Source: Castellaniella sp034007085
Lineage (GTDB): Bacteria > Pseudomonadota > Gammaproteobacteria > Burkholderiales > Burkholderiaceae_B
Direction of reading: 5' to 3'
Assembly (NCBI RefSeq): GCF_034007085.1
Contig: NZ_JAVERO010000130.1
Coordinates: forward strand, 1 to 5,815
Length of the DNA stretch: 5,815 nucleotides
In this document: positions 5,764-5,815 of the stretch, one piece after another
Numbering within the stretch: the stretch's first letter is position 1
How the letters are laid out: the number at the start of each line of letters is the position of its first letter
The notes under the pieces: model-generated
The model's database searches: none
The model's input: the letters and a program-made list of their open reading frames with translations, nothing else
Told to the model about the DNA's origin: nothing
Made by a program: the position numbers and the translations under genes

Positions 5764-5815
5764 ATGAATCTGGCACAGTATTTTCCCGTGCTGCTTTTCA
5801 TCATCGTCGCCACGC
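5764..5815 (+). CDS. nuoA: NADH-quinone oxidoreductase subunit A, 5' end (partial)
   Basis: The first 17 codons read MNLAQYFPVLLFIIVAT and run off the window. This closely fits the N-terminus of betaproteobacterial NuoA, a small three-helix membrane subunit of respiratory complex I that lies at the junction of the membrane and peripheral arms. The hydrophobic stretch PVLLFIIVAT is the start of the first membrane helix. The start is supported by AGGGG (5753-5757) 6 bases upstream. It is expected to open the nuoA-N operon beyond the window. The identification rests on a short but characteristic stretch. Confidence 0.82.
   Translation, partial: MNLAQYFPVLLFIIVAT

Noticed and set aside
1..5815. 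CRISPR array, insertion sequence or prophage genes
   Set aside because: No regularly spaced repeats, transposase or integrase motifs were found on either strand.

Overview
The window looks like a chromosomal stretch of a GC-rich betaproteobacterium, most likely Burkholderiales and probably Alcaligenaceae (Bordetella/Achromobacter/Castellaniella relatives). The reasons are a Burkholderiales-type trimeric porin, the start of a nuo (complex I) operon with a typical betaproteobacterial NuoA N-terminus, and strongly GC-biased housekeeping genes. The genus is inference.

Layout, left to right: (1) the probable first 16 codons of an unidentified minus-strand gene (1-50); (2) a plus-strand ATP adenylyltransferase / Ap4A phosphorylase (191-1111); (3) a toxin-first type II toxin-antitoxin operon: a RelE/ParE-superfamily toxin (1268-1666) overlapping an HTH antitoxin (1629-1952), with a perfect 19-bp palindrome over its promoter; (4) a minus-strand fused SpmA-SpmB-like membrane protein of the nucleoside-recognition/Gate family (2041-3270); (5) a second toxin-first module, brnT-brnA (3465-4041), also with overlapping genes; (6) about 340 bases with no convincing gene; (7) a general-diffusion porin with signal peptide (4385-5497), followed by three closely packed hairpins, the last a strong intrinsic terminator; (8) an extended -10 promoter and the first 17 codons of nuoA (5764 to the window edge).

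The housekeeping genes (Ap4A phosphorylase, membrane protein, porin, nuoA) appear to be independent transcription units. The two toxin-antitoxin modules sit on either side of the membrane-protein gene. Their first genes are visibly lower in GC (48% in bases 1261-1320 and 52% in 3481-3540, against 68% in 901-960, counted by eye), which fits insertion of accessory modules into intergenic gaps of a stable backbone. No transposase, integrase, CRISPR array, rRNA or complete tRNA was seen.

I see no clearly new multi-gene system. The points most worth checking are the palindromic operator of the first module, the two modules flanking one gene, the cryptic stretch 4042-4384 with its 8-bp inverted repeat, and the hairpin cluster after the porin.
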